Shown here: one piece after another, positions 15,346 through 24,961 of the stretch
How positions within the stretch are numbered: position 1 is the first letter of the stretch
Layout: each line of letters opens with the position of its first letter
Source: an uncultured Bacteroidaceae bacterium
Lineage (GTDB): Bacteria > Bacteroidota > Bacteroidia > Bacteroidales > Bacteroidaceae
Direction: 5' to 3'
Length of the DNA stretch: 60,944 nt
Assembly (NCBI GenBank): GCA_905233465.1
Contig: CAJOEI010000007.1
Location: 1 to 60,944, forward strand
The notes under the pieces: generated by a model
The model's input: the letters and a program-made list of their open reading frames with translations, nothing else
Databases searched by the model: none
Told to the model about the DNA's origin: nothing
Program-made: the position numbers and the translations under genes

Positions 15346-17547
15346 ATGTCTTCCCTAAGATTCAAGATGGTCGCGGAGGCTTTCAGCAAGAAGCCTCTTG
15401 TCTGGCAAGTACGCCCGGAGCGGGTGGATGAGTATTTCGCCTGCAAAGTGTTCACCCGCGAGAAGATGCGCAAGTATCTCAGCGAGGATGTCTACCAGCA
15501 GATGGTGGATGTCATTGATGGCGGAGTACGTCTGCGCCGTGCGGTGGCCGATGCTGTGGCTGAGGGTATGCTGTGTTGGGCCAAGGAACAAGGCGTGACG
15601 CACTATACACACTGGTTTCAGCCGCTGACTGAGGGCACGGCAGAGAAGCATGATTCTTTTTTGGAGCTGAATGGTAAGGCTGCCATTGAGGAGTTCTCGG
15701 GCAAGTTGCTGGTGCAGCAGGAGCCGGATGCAAGTTCGTTTCCCAGTGGGGGCATCCGCTCGACCTTCGAGGCGCGCGGCTATTCGGCATGGGACCCAAC
15801 AAGTCCCGTGTTCATCATCGACGACACTCTCATCATACCCACGGTGTTCATCTCCTTCAGCGGTGAGGCGCTGGACTACAAGGCTCCGCTGCTGCGGGCG
15901 CTGCATGCTCTCAACGTTGCTGCTACAGACGTGTGTAAGTACTTCGACCCTGATGTGAAGCGTGTGACGTGTAACCTCGGATGGGAGCAGGAGTATTTCC
16001 TCGTTGACGAGGGCTTGTATGCAGCGCGCCCGGATCTGGTGCTCACGGGCCGCACGCTCATGGGGCACGACTCGGCCAAGAACCAGCAGATGGATGACCA
16101 TTATTTCGGAGCCATTCCTGAGCGTGTCGCAGCTTTCATGCGCGACCTTGAGGTTCAGGCCTTAGAGTTGGGCATCCCATGCAAGACGCGTCACAACGAG
16201 GTGGCTCCCAACCAATTTGAGTTGGCACCTATATATGAAGATATGAATCTCGCTGTGGACCATAACATGCTGCTGATGTCGCTGATGCGGCGTGTGGCAC
16301 GTCATCATGGTTTCCGCGCGCTGCTTCATGAGAAGCCTTTTGCCGGTGTCAACGGTAGTGGCAAGCATTGCAACTGGAGCCTTACCACGGACACAGGAGA
16401 GCTGCTTCACGCGCCGGGGCGCACACCACAGCAGAACCTCCGCTTTGCTGTGTTCATTGTCGAGACGCTTATGGCTGTCTGGCGCCACAACGGCCTGCTG
16501 AAGGCCAGCATCATGTCGGCCAGCAACGCCCACAGATTGGGCGCCAACGAGGCACCGCCTGCCATCATATCATCGTTCCTCGGAACACAGCTCTCGGCCT
16601 TCCTTGACAATATCGGTAAAACTGCCAGCACAGACTCCCACACCGAAGTGGATGAGGCCACGCAGTTCCAGCTTCATGGCAAGCAGGGGATGAAACTCGA
16701 CATCCCTGAGATACCGGAACTGCTCATCGACAACACCGATCGCAACCGCACCAGCCCGTTCGCCTTTACGGGTAACCGCTTTGAGTTTCGTGCTGTAGGC
16801 GCTGAGGCCAACTGCGCCAGCGCCATGATAGCTCTCAACTCTGCTGTGGCAGAAGCGCTCGTCAGCTTCAAGAAACGTGTGGATGAGCGTGGGGGTACCT
16901 TCCACGCCATCATCGATGTCCTGCGTGAGGACATTGCGGCCTGCAAGCCCATCCGTTTTGACGGCAACGGCTACAGTGATGAGTGGAAGCAGGAAGCAGC
17001 GCAGCGCGGGCTGGACACAGAGACCAGTTGTCCTGTCATCTTCGAGCGCTATCTGGCACCAGAGAGCATACAGATGTTCGAGGGTCTTGGCGTGATGACG
17101 CGCAAGGAACTCGAGGCCCGCAACGAAGTCAAGTGGGAGACCTACACCAAGAAGATTCAGATAGAGGCTCGTGTGCTGGGCGACATATCCATGAACCACA
17201 TCATCCCCGTGGCAACGAACTACCAGAGTCAGCTGCTGACCAACGTAGAACGCATGCGTGCCATCTTCCCGGCGGAGACGGCACAGAAGTACAACGACCG
17301 TAATATCAAGCTTATAGAAGAGATTGCAACGCGCAGCGCTGCCATAGAGACTATGGTGGAGGAACTGGTGGCAGCCCGTAAGGTGGCAAACAAAATAGAG
17401 GATGAGCACGCCAAGGCAATAGCCTATCACGACACCGTGGCACCATTCTTAGAGCGCATCCGCCGTCAGATAGACAAGCTCGAACTTATCGTGGATGACG
17501 CTCTGTGGCCGTTGCCCAAATATCGTGAGCTGCTGTTCGTGAGATAG
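15346..17547 (+). CDS. glnN: Type III glutamine synthetase
   Basis: The 733-residue product has the length and sequence of GlnN, the glutamine synthetase of Bacteroidota, which makes glutamine from glutamate, ammonia and ATP in the cytoplasm. Recognisable parts are the N-terminal HYTHWFQPLTEGTAEKHDSF (near residues 86-105), the metal and nucleotide region NQFELAPIYED and NGSGKHCNWSL (near 285-345), and the Arg-containing TGNRFEFRAVGA (near 475). The C-terminal 200 residues are helical, as in other type III enzymes. It is divergent from the B12 locus with its own promoter and stands alone. Regulation by nitrogen status is expected for the family; I see no specific operator. Confidence 0.95.
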   Translation: MSSLRFKMVAEAFSKKPLVWQVRPERVDEYFACKVFTREKMRKYLSEDVYQQMVDVIDGGVRLRRAVADAVAEGMLCWAKEQGVTHYTHWFQPLTEGTAEKHDSFLELNGKAAIEEFSGKLLVQQEPDASSFPSGGIRSTFEARGYSAWDPTSPVFIIDDTLIIPTVFISFSGEALDYKAPLLRALHALNVAATDVCKYFDPDVKRVTCNLGWEQEYFLVDEGLYAARPDLVLTGRTLMGHDSAKNQQMDDHYFGAIPERVAAFMRDLEVQALELGIPCKTRHNEVAPNQFELAPIYEDMNLAVDHNMLLMSLMRRVARHHGFRALLHEKPFAGVNGSGKHCNWSLTTDTGELLHAPGRTPQQNLRFAVFIVETLMAVWRHNGLLKASIMSASNAHRLGANEAPPAIISSFLGTQLSAFLDNIGKTASTDSHTEVDEATQFQLHGKQGMKLDIPEIPELLIDNTDRNRTSPFAFTGNRFEFRAVGAEANCASAMIALNSAVAEALVSFKKRVDERGGTFHAIIDVLREDIAACKPIRFDGNGYSDEWKQEAAQRGLDTETSCPVIFERYLAPESIQMFEGLGVMTRKELEARNEVKWETYTKKIQIEARVLGDISMNHIIPVATNYQSQLLTNVERMRAIFPAETAQKYNDRNIKLIEEIATRSAAIETMVEELVAARKVANKIEDEHAKAIAYHDTVAPFLERIRRQIDKLELIVDDALWPLPKYRELLFVR

Positions 17548-17580
17548 TGCCGCGCTACTATTGCATTTGTGTTAGCGGTT

Positions 17581-20346
17581 TTAGAGAGCCGCGCGCAGGG
17601 CTTTTCCTGTGAGGCTGTTGGGATCGGCTGCCACTTGTGCTGGTGTGCCCTGACAGACTATCTGTCCACCTGCGTCCCCTCCTTCGGGTCCGAGATCGAT
17701 GATATGGTCTGCGCGGCTGATGACATCCATATTGTGCTCGATGACAACGATGGTGTGGCCTCGCGTGATAAGTGCGTCGAAGGAGCGCATTAGCTGTGCG
17801 ATGTCGTGATGGTGCAGGCCTGTTGTGGGCTCGTCGAAGATGAACATAGTGGGTGACTGTTTCTCCTGGCCTATGTAGTATGCGAGCTTCACGCGCTGGT
17901 TCTCGCCGCCTGAAAGAGTAGACGACGACTGTCCCAGACGGATATACCCGAGTCCTACGTCCTGCAGCGGTTGTAGTCGGCGCACAATCTTCTTCTGACC
18001 ATGGGAGGCGAAGAACTCCATTGCCTGATTGACGGTCATGGAGAGCACATCATTGATGTTCATACCCTCGTAGCGCACCTCGAGGATGTCGGGCTTGAAG
18101 CGTTGTCCGTGACAAGACTCGCACTCGAGCACGAGGTCGGCCATAAACTGCATCTCCACGGTTGTGGTGCCTTCGCCCTTGCATTCCTCGCATCGGCCGC
18201 CTTCTGTGTTGAACGAGAAATGTGATGCCGTGAAGCCCATCTGTTGTGACAGCGGCTGCTGGGCAAAGAGCTGGCGTATCTCGTCGTAGGCTTTGACATA
18301 GATGACGGGATTGGAGCGCGAACTCTTGCCGATGGGGTTCTGGTCAACAAACTCCACGGCGCTGATGGCATTGACATCACCCTGTAAGGCTGTGTGTTCG
18401 CCCGGCCTGTCGGTTGGGATGTCGAGATGGCGGGCCATGGCGCGATAGAGTATGTCACGCACCAGTGTGCTTTTGCCGGAGCCGCTGACGCCGGTGACGC
18501 ATGTGAGCACATTAAGTGGGAAACGGACGTCGATGCCGCGCAGGTTGTTGGCGCGTGCTCCGCGTACCTCAATGAATCTGTTCCACTGGCGTGGTGATGT
18601 GGGAACAGGTATTGGGTCCTTGCCGAGGAGGAAGGCGATGGTGTGGCTGGATGTGGGCTCTGTGGCAGGTGTGGGCGGTGGGCCGGCATATACGACTTCG
18701 CCTCCCATGCGTCCGGCCTCGGGGCCGATATCGATGATGTAGTCTGCCTGGCGGATGATATCGGCATCGTGCTCAACGACAACGACAGTGTTGCCCAGCT
18801 CCACCAGCTGTCGCAGCACATGGATGAGACGTTCTGTGTCGCGTGGATGCAGTCCGATGCTGGGTTCGTCAAGGATATACAACGAACCAACGAGTGCTGA
18901 ACCCAGGCTGGTTGCAAGGTTGATGCGCTGGCTCTCACCTCCGCTGAGAGAGTTGCTGCGACGGCCCAGTGTGAGATATCCCAGTCCTACATCCAACAGG
19001 AACTGCAGTCGTGAGCGTATCTCCACCAGCAGACGTGCTGCCACCTGAGCATCGTGCTCGGGCAGCTGTAGGTTGTCGAAGAAACGCTTGAGTTCGGTGA
19101 TGGGCATATCCACCAGTTCGGTGATGGCTCTGTCGCCGATGCGCACGTATGTGGCTTCGCGCCGCAGACGTGTGCCGCGACAGTCGGGGCATTCGGTGCG
19201 GCCTGTGTAGCGTGCCAGCATGACGCGGTTTTGTATCTTGTAGCGTTGCTGGCGCAGCTCGTCGAAGAAGGCGTCGATGCATACGGGCGCGGTGTGCCAC
19301 AGATAGTCTCGCTCTGCCTGGGTGAGTTCGTAGTAAGGCTTGAAGATGGGGAACTGTATGGCCTCGGCCTGACGTATGAACTCAGTGCGCCATTGTCCAA
19401 GCTTGTCGCCGCGCCAGCATTGCACGCAGCCGTCGTAGACACTCTTGCTTGAGTCGGGAATCACCAGATGCGGGTCGATGCCCATGATGGTGCCCCAACC
19501 CTCGCATGTGGGGCATGCACCCATAGGTGAGTTGAAGGCAAAGAGTTGGTCGGTGGGTTCCTCAAAGGTGATGCCGTCGGCCTCAAAGCGCACAGAGAAA
19601 ACGTGGTCGATGCCGGCAGGAAGGAAACGCAGCATCATCTCGCCGCCACCCTCGTAGAAGGCTGTCTCGACCGAATCCACAAGGCGGGAGATAGTCTCCT
19701 TCTCGTGGCTGACGGAGAGGCGGTCGATGATGAGGAATAACTTCTTGTTGATCAGTTCCTCATTGCTACCCAAGACGTCCTCAATGCGTTCAGTCTGCCC
19801 GTCAATATCTATGCGTGCATAGCCCTCTTGCAGATAAGCGCTTAACTGTTGTTGCAGTGTGCGGCCTTCGGTGATGCGTATTGGACACAGCACCATAAAA
19901 CGCGTGCCGTCGGAATAGCTCAGCATGCATTGGACGACATCCTCTGTGCTGTGCTTGCGCACCTGTTCACCGCTCACGGGACTGTAAGTGTGGCCCACGC
20001 GGGCGTATAGCAGCCTCATGTATTCGTATATCTCGGTGCTTGTACCCACGGTGGAACGCGGGTTGCGCGAGATTACTTTCTGTTCGATGGCGATGGCTGG
20101 CGGTATGCCGCTGATGATGTCGCATTCGGGTTTGCTCATGCGGCCCAGAAACTGTCTGGCATAGCTGTTGAGGCTCTCCACGTATCGGCGTTGGCCCTCG
20201 GCATAAAGCGTGTCAAAGGCCAGCGACGACTTGCCTGATCCCGACAGGCCAGTGATGACCACCAGACGGTTGCGGGGTATGTCAACTGTAATGTTCTTCA
20301 GGTTGTTGACGCGGGCACCCTGAATGTGGATGACATCATTATTCAT
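17581..20346 (-). CDS. uvrA: UvrA-family excinuclease ABC subunit A (paralogue lacking half of one zinc module)
   Basis: The 921-residue product has two ABC ATPase modules: Walker [10 protein letters not shown] near residues 33-41 and GVSGSGKST near 630, with signatures LSGGESQRI and LSGGENQRV and Walker B stretches [11 protein letters not shown] and [10 protein letters not shown]. It recognises DNA damage in nucleotide excision repair. The C-terminal zinc module is intact (CEEC near residue 720 and CESC about 25 residues later). In the first module only the second pair (CPTC, near 287) is present; the expected earlier CxxC is replaced by [14 protein letters not shown]. That suggests a UvrA2-like paralogue rather than the main copy. 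It is the last gene behind a sugar-utilisation operon, after a 34-base gap filled with a short repeat, so it may be co-transcribed. Confidence 0.9.
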   Translation of the reverse strand: MNNDVIHIQGARVNNLKNITVDIPRNRLVVITGLSGSGKSSLAFDTLYAEGQRRYVESLNSYARQFLGRMSKPECDIISGIPPAIAIEQKVISRNPRSTVGTSTEIYEYMRLLYARVGHTYSPVSGEQVRKHSTEDVVQCMLSYSDGTRFMVLCPIRITEGRTLQQQLSAYLQEGYARIDIDGQTERIEDVLGSNEELINKKLFLIIDRLSVSHEKETISRLVDSVETAFYEGGGEMMLRFLPAGIDHVFSVRFEADGITFEEPTDQLFAFNSPMGACPTCEGWGTIMGIDPHLVIPDSSKSVYDGCVQCWRGDKLGQWRTEFIRQAEAIQFPIFKPYYELTQAERDYLWHTAPVCIDAFFDELRQQRYKIQNRVMLARYTGRTECPDCRGTRLRREATYVRIGDRAITELVDMPITELKRFFDNLQLPEHDAQVAARLLVEIRSRLQFLLDVGLGYLTLGRRSNSLSGGESQRINLATSLGSALVGSLYILDEPSIGLHPRDTERLIHVLRQLVELGNTVVVVEHDADIIRQADYIIDIGPEAGRMGGEVVYAGPPPTPATEPTSSHTIAFLLGKDPIPVPTSPRQWNRFIEVRGARANNLRGIDVRFPLNVLTCVTGVSGSGKSTLVRDILYRAMARHLDIPTDRPGEHTALQGDVNAISAVEFVDQNPIGKSSRSNPVIYVKAYDEIRQLFAQQPLSQQMGFTASHFSFNTEGGRCEECKGEGTTTVEMQFMADLVLECESCHGQRFKPDILEVRYEGMNINDVLSMTVNQAMEFFASHGQKKIVRRLQPLQDVGLGYIRLGQSSSTLSGGENQRVKLAYYIGQEKQSPTMFIFDEPTTGLHHHDIAQLMRSFDALITRGHTIVVIEHNMDVISRADHIIDLGPEGGDAGGQIVCQGTPAQVAADPNSLTGKALRAAL

Positions 20347-20372
20347 AATTCACAATTCATTATTCATAATTC
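20341..20372. repeat. GAATTATGAATTGTG-type repeat before uvrA
   Basis: About four imperfect copies of an ATTCATAATTCACA unit (period about 8-9) fill nearly all of the gap between uvrA and the GHL10 gene. The same family is found at 44686-44743, 53615-53641 and 56860-56942. Confidence 0.7.
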
Positions 20373-20379
20373 ACAATGT

Positions 20380-21879
20380 TCACAGTTTGACTTTCGCCTT
20401 GCGAGCACGGCTCTCGTTGTGGAGACGGTCAAGTGCCGTGACGACGTAGGTGAAGCGTTGTTTGCCGTCGTTGTATGGCAGTAGAAGATGTGTATCGCTT
20501 GTGATGGCTACGATGTTGCGCGCATCGCTCAGGTCCACTTTCTGGCCATCGGCAAAGCGATAGACGACAAACTGGCGGGCACGATCTATCTCGCGGCGGG
20601 CCTTGGGTGCAGTCCAGAAGAGCATGTAACCATCGGATGTCCATATAGCTTTCAGCTTGCGCACGCGGCTGGGCGTCTTCTTGTCAATCCAAGGCATCGA
20701 GGGCTGCAAGGCAGGAGTGGCATGATAGCGGTTGCGCAGCTCAGAGGTGTAGCCCTTGGTGTCGTCTGCCACAGCTCGAGCGTACCACTGACATGACCCC
20801 ACGATGCCAGGTAACGAACGCTGCAGATCGTATTTGCGGGCCATCTGGCCAAAGCGCACCGTTCGCTCCATATCCTGTCCGATGATGAGCGGTCGCTCGC
20901 CCGCATAGTGGCTCCACCAGCGCACCAGCGTCTCGTAGTCGGCTGCTTTGTTGCCAATCTCCCAGTAGAGCTGCGGGATGTTGTAGTCCACCCAACCGCG
21001 GCGCACCCACTCCAGCACGTCGGCATAGAGGTCGTCGTAGTTCTGTAGCCCGGATGTGGCCGAGCCCATCTCCCACGAGCGGTTGTTGCGATAGATGCCG
21101 AAGGGCGACACGCCGAACTTAACCCACGGCTTCTGTGCGCGGATGCTGTCGTGCAGTTGATGGATGAAGAGGTTAACATTTTCGCGGCGCCAGTCGCCAC
21201 GTGACAGCCCGCGGCCGTAGGCGGCATACGAAGCATCGTCGGGGATGGGCACACCAGACACGGGGTAAGGATAGAAATAGTCATCAATATGCAGGCCGTC
21301 GACGTCGTAGCGTCGCACGATGTCTGATGCCACATGACAGATGTAGCTGCGATTCTCTGGGAGGCCGGGGTCAAAGAGCAACAAGCCATCGTAGGAGAAG
21401 AAGCGTTCGGGATGCTGGATATACTGATGCGTATTGGCGAGGGCAGTGGTGCCTTTAGTCTTGGCGCGGTAGGGATTGATCCACGCATGAATTTCCATGT
21501 TGCGGGCATGACACTGCTGCACCATCCACTCCAACGGATCCCAGTAAGGATTGGGTGGAGTGCCTTGTTGCCCCGTCAGATAGCGGCTCCAGGGCTCTAT
21601 GTTGCTGGCATATAGTGCGTCGCCCTCCACACGCACCTGAAACAGGATGGCGTTGATGCCTGCCTGCTGCAGAATGTCCAGTTCGCGACGCAGCTCGGTT
21701 TGCATAGCATCGCGCGAGAGGCCCTGCCACTGTCCGTTCACGGCTTGTATCCAAGCACCTCGGAACTCGCGCTTCGGTGTTGAGGACTGCGGCTGCAGGT
21801 CTGCGGCCATTGTGCCAACACACTGAAAAAGAAATAAAAACAGGATGAGAACCTGTGTCAGTTTGCTAATACGTATCAT
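20380..21879 (-). CDS. Secreted GHL10/DUF187 family glycoside hydrolase-like protein
   Basis: The 499-residue protein has a signal peptide (LILFLFLFQCVGTMA) and then the DUF187 (GHL10) TIM-barrel pattern: REFRGAWIQAVNG near residue 38, ILFQVRVEGDALY, HAWINPYR near 150, DGLHIDDYFYPY near 200 and GVSPFGIYR near 255. A C-terminal fibronectin-III-like part (near 400-499) follows. Family members act on glycans such as peptidoglycan-like or plant polymers, but the substrate is not established. The cysteine in the signal (FQC) might make it a lipoprotein. It lies 10 bases behind the GH43 gene and is probably in the same transcript as rhaB. Confidence 0.85.
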   Translation of the reverse strand: MIRISKLTQVLILFLFLFQCVGTMAADLQPQSSTPKREFRGAWIQAVNGQWQGLSRDAMQTELRRELDILQQAGINAILFQVRVEGDALYASNIEPWSRYLTGQQGTPPNPYWDPLEWMVQQCHARNMEIHAWINPYRAKTKGTTALANTHQYIQHPERFFSYDGLLLFDPGLPENRSYICHVASDIVRRYDVDGLHIDDYFYPYPVSGVPIPDDASYAAYGRGLSRGDWRRENVNLFIHQLHDSIRAQKPWVKFGVSPFGIYRNNRSWEMGSATSGLQNYDDLYADVLEWVRRGWVDYNIPQLYWEIGNKAADYETLVRWWSHYAGERPLIIGQDMERTVRFGQMARKYDLQRSLPGIVGSCQWYARAVADDTKGYTSELRNRYHATPALQPSMPWIDKKTPSRVRKLKAIWTSDGYMLFWTAPKARREIDRARQFVVYRFADGQKVDLSDARNIVAITSDTHLLLPYNDGKQRFTYVVTALDRLHNESRARKAKVKL

Positions 21880-21889
21880 ATGATGAAAA

Positions 21890-23353
21890 TCACTTGTTGC
21901 GGAAGTTCCACTTTGAGTTGTCGGTTGTGAAGTCGTATTCAGCCAGCGTCGGCGTGCTGTCGGCAGCAGAATAGATGCAGTAGCGTGTGTTGATGCCTTC
22001 TGTGCCTGGGATGCGTTTGGGCATTATGCGGAAAGTGCCGTCGGTGAGCTGTTCGATGCGCCAAAGCTGCTCGTCGGCACCTGTGAAGTCGGGCATGGTG
22101 GTGAGTTCGCGTTCTGCTGTTGCCGTTAGAGCACGATTGGTACCGGCAATTGTGATGCTGAAATATGGATTGCTAAGATAGCCTCCGGTCTCCTCGTGCG
22201 GAGTGATTGTCCATCGCTGGTGTGGGCGGAACATGTAGTCGCTGCAGCGGACGGATATCTCACCCTTTGGCCAGGTGCTGATGACGTCGTCCAGCGTCTG
22301 GTCGGGTATGGGGGTGATGGGTTTGGACAGGTCGAGCTGCCAGAAACGCTCGCGCTCCTGCGACATACGGACAAAGTCCACAGCCAACTCCAATGCGTAG
22401 CCACGACGCTCGGACTCTATCTCGAAGGTGCCGCCACAGAAGCGTTCTCCGGCCACGGGCCAGCCATCCTTCCACAGCAGCGGGCGGATGGCGAGAACAG
22501 AGCGGCCGTTGCGGTCGAGGTCTGCCTCAAAATGGCACGACATTACTTCAACGCCTTCGTCCATGATTGTACGTCCGAAGTGGCCGGGCCCACACTGACG
22601 GTTGCCAGCAGCAATGACCATGCGGCCACCGCCGCGAGCCATGTCACGTCCAATGTTGTCGATATACGGGCCTTCGACCTTGCGCGAGCGGCCCACTACT
22701 ATATTATATGTTGAGTTCACACCATCGCAACATGTGCCATGTGTGCCAAGCAGATAGTACCATCCGTCGCGCCAGATGAGGTCTGTTGCCTCGCAGTCGA
22801 TGGCAATGTCTTTCTCGCGATTGCCTTCCTTGCGGTATCCCGTAGCAGGGTCGAGCTCAATTAGGCGTATGGTGCCAAAGTATGTGCCGTAGCTCACCCA
22901 CAGTCGGCCTGTTGTGGGGTCGAGGAGCAATCCCGGGTCAATGGCATCATGGTCTTCCATGCCATCGCTGGAACACACCTCAACAGGCTCTGAGAATCTG
23001 AAGTCGGGCGATTGCGGGTCGAGGGTTGTGTTCCACATCGTCAGGATACGTCCGTTGTGGCCACCGCCCAGTCCGCCGCCTGTGGCTCCGTAGATGACGA
23101 GATAGCGTTCGCCGATGCGCAAGACATCGGGCGCAGCGCCGCCGCCGGGACGCTCGGCACCGCTGTGCCACGACCATCCGTCGTCGCTGATGAGGCCGCC
23201 GCCACCCGTGCCGAAGGTGTAGTACTTGCCGTCGCATTCGGCGATTGTCGACGGGTCATGGATATATGGTGCGCCAATCTGTGCTGAGGCATTAGCGACA
23301 GCATACAGGGAAATGGTAATGATGATATTAAGTCGTGTAAGTGAGTGTCTCAT
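21890..23353 (-). CDS. Secreted GH43-family arabinanase/arabinofuranosidase-like enzyme
   Basis: The start is ATG 23353 (MRHSLTRLN, signal peptide ending at NASAQ), seven bases after the preceding gene; the longer frame to 23422 would overlap it. The 487-residue product has the five-bladed propeller signature of GH43: HDPSTIAECDGKYYTFGTGG at the mature N-terminus (the catalytic Asp in HDPS), DHDAIDPGLLLDP near residue 145, and EATDLIWRDGWYYLLGTHGTCC near 190 (general acid region). A lectin-like C-terminal domain (near 370-487) ends the protein. Substrates are usually arabinan or arabinoxylan side chains. Neighbouring rhamnulokinase suggests action on pectin of the rhamnogalacturonan or arabinan type, which is inference. 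Confidence 0.85.
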   Translation of the reverse strand: MRHSLTRLNIIITISLYAVANASAQIGAPYIHDPSTIAECDGKYYTFGTGGGGLISDDGWSWHSGAERPGGGAAPDVLRIGERYLVIYGATGGGLGGGHNGRILTMWNTTLDPQSPDFRFSEPVEVCSSDGMEDHDAIDPGLLLDPTTGRLWVSYGTYFGTIRLIELDPATGYRKEGNREKDIAIDCEATDLIWRDGWYYLLGTHGTCCDGVNSTYNIVVGRSRKVEGPYIDNIGRDMARGGGRMVIAAGNRQCGPGHFGRTIMDEGVEVMSCHFEADLDRNGRSVLAIRPLLWKDGWPVAGERFCGGTFEIESERRGYALELAVDFVRMSQERERFWQLDLSKPITPIPDQTLDDVISTWPKGEISVRCSDYMFRPHQRWTITPHEETGGYLSNPYFSITIAGTNRALTATAERELTTMPDFTGADEQLWRIEQLTDGTFRIMPKRIPGTEGINTRYCIYSAADSTPTLAEYDFTTDNSKWNFRNK

Positions 23354-23360
23354 GGCGGCA

Positions 23361-24407
23361 TTATTTTGTGGTGATATTGTAAGTGGTAATCGGCTTGCCC
23401 TTCTCGTCGACAAAGCGCGCACACATATCTGTCAGTCCGGGGCCGTTGACCACGGCACACCGCAGCACGTTGCGGCCACGGTGCAGAGTGAGACGCCGTG
23501 ACACGCCATCGTCCTGCACCATGCGGCGGTCGCCTTCGAGAAAGAGTACTTCCTTGCCATCAAGCCACCACATTGACGCTCCATTGGAACCTGCTGCGAG
23601 ACGCACGTCGGTGATGTCCTCGCTGCACGTGATGATAGTCTCACACCAGAAGAGATTGCCATACAGCTGGCTGCCATATTTCTCGCCAAAGCGGAAGAGC
23701 TTCATGTTGTAGCTCTCGCTGTCCATGACATGCCAGCGGCCTTGTGGCTGTGGCTGTGAGTTTGTGAAGAGCCGGCGCAGCCACGTGTCGGAGAAAACGA
23801 TGTTGGAGGGTATGTCCTGACTGATTGGTTCCATCAGCCGCCAACGGCGTATGAAGCCTTGGGCATCAGGTAGCGATGGTTGGGCTACCTTGGTGACAGG
23901 CCTGAAGTAGCGCGGACGGTTCTTGAACAGCATCCAGTCGATGCTGGCACCGCTACCCTCGCATGTGACGACAATGTCGGTGACGCTCATGGGCTTGAAC
24001 TGCACGGGTGCGGTAAGGCGTATCCATTGTCCCGACACATCGCGGCGGAACGGACTGCCTTGTGCTGCCGTGCCGTCGCTTTTGACGGCCACATCAATCT
24101 TGCTGATAATCTTGCCGGTGGCGCTTTTGTCCCTGACACACAAGGTGGTGTTGTTGTCGGCCTTGACGCAGATGATGATGTATGCGTCCTCGTTGACGCG
24201 GCTGAAATCCACTTTGTTATATTGCATCCAGCAGCCTTGTCGCGGCAATAGCATGTGTCGGCCGCCTTCGCGGTCGCCATTGTCAATGGGACTGATTCTG
24301 ATTGTGTCGTGGGCAGCACCGAATATGTTGCAGCTCTCGGCTTCAATACGCGAAGTTGCTGGTGTGATGCCGTTCACGCCTGCGGCAATGACGGCAGCGA
24401 GAATCAT
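23361..24407 (-). CDS. Secreted carbohydrate-binding protein with CBM6-like and PA14/sandwich-like parts
   Basis: The chosen start, ATG 24407 (MILAAVIAAGV), overlaps the NUDIX stop codon as ATGA, which favours translational coupling; the ATG at 24425 is six codons earlier. The 348-residue product carries a signal peptide, then a CBM6/35-like module (SRIEAESCNIFG near residues 19-30, QGCWMQYNKVDFSRV, CEGSGASIDWMLFK near 155). The second half resembles accessory beta-sandwich domains of esterases (GNLFWCETIITCSEDITDVRLAAGSNGASMWWLDG, read in parts, and LHRGRNVLRCAVVNGPG). I see no catalytic triad. It may bind the polysaccharide attacked by the GH43 and GHL10 proteins encoded next. Confidence 0.65.
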   Translation of the reverse strand: MILAAVIAAGVNGITPATSRIEAESCNIFGAAHDTIRISPIDNGDREGGRHMLLPRQGCWMQYNKVDFSRVNEDAYIIICVKADNNTTLCVRDKSATGKIISKIDVAVKSDGTAAQGSPFRRDVSGQWIRLTAPVQFKPMSVTDIVVTCEGSGASIDWMLFKNRPRYFRPVTKVAQPSLPDAQGFIRRWRLMEPISQDIPSNIVFSDTWLRRLFTNSQPQPQGRWHVMDSESYNMKLFRFGEKYGSQLYGNLFWCETIITCSEDITDVRLAAGSNGASMWWLDGKEVLFLEGDRRMVQDDGVSRRLTLHRGRNVLRCAVVNGPGLTDMCARFVDEKGKPITTYNITTK

Positions 24408-24961
24408 TGCTTGATGGATCCACATTGTTCGCTGAAGTACTTGTATAATGGGGCAATCATTGAGGCTTGCATGAAGTCGCCACGCAGAAGCATCTCATGC
24501 ACCTCGTCCTGACTGAAGGTGTATATCTCAATGTCTTCGGTGTCGTCAAGATGCTGTGTGTCGGTTTGTTGCACTCCGATGGCCAGATAGCTGTGTGTGA
24601 TGTTGTTCATGGCACTGGCGTTGCAGGTGAACTGCATCGTCTCGGTCCATTGTCCACCGGTGTAGCCTGTCTCCTCGCACAACTCGCGCTGTGCTGCCAG
24701 CATCGGGTCTTCGCCAGGTTCCACACAGCCAGCTACGAGTTCGAAGCAGGTGCGTCCCAGCCCATGTCGATACTGTCGGATGATGACCATTTGTCCGTCG
24801 GTGGTAATGGCAATGACGTTGATCCATGTGGGATATTCCAGCACGTAATATTCATCGTTGATGCGTCCGTCGGGCAGCTGGCATGTGTCGCGCCGTGCTG
24901 TGAGCCACGGGCGGCGGAAGAGGTACTCCGAATGGAGCAGTTTCCAGTCCAGATTTCTCAT
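24404..24961 (-). CDS. NUDIX hydrolase, ADP-sugar pyrophosphatase type
   Basis: The 185-residue cytoplasmic protein has a complete NUDIX box at about residues 78-100 (GCVEPGEDP, then QRELCEETGY), containing the RExxEExG metal-binding core. Sequence around it (VLEYPTWINVIAIT, RQYRHGLG) fits the ADP-ribose/ADP-sugar pyrophosphatase group. Its start overlaps the rhaB stop codon and its own stop overlaps the next start, so translation of three genes is chained. A link to sugar-nucleotide turnover in the same pathway is plausible but not shown. Confidence 0.85.
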   Translation of the reverse strand: MRNLDWKLLHSEYLFRRPWLTARRDTCQLPDGRINDEYYVLEYPTWINVIAITTDGQMVIIRQYRHGLGRTCFELVAGCVEPGEDPMLAAQRELCEETGYTGGQWTETMQFTCNASAMNNITHSYLAIGVQQTDTQHLDDTEDIEIYTFSQDEVHEMLLRGDFMQASMIAPLYKYFSEQCGSIKQ

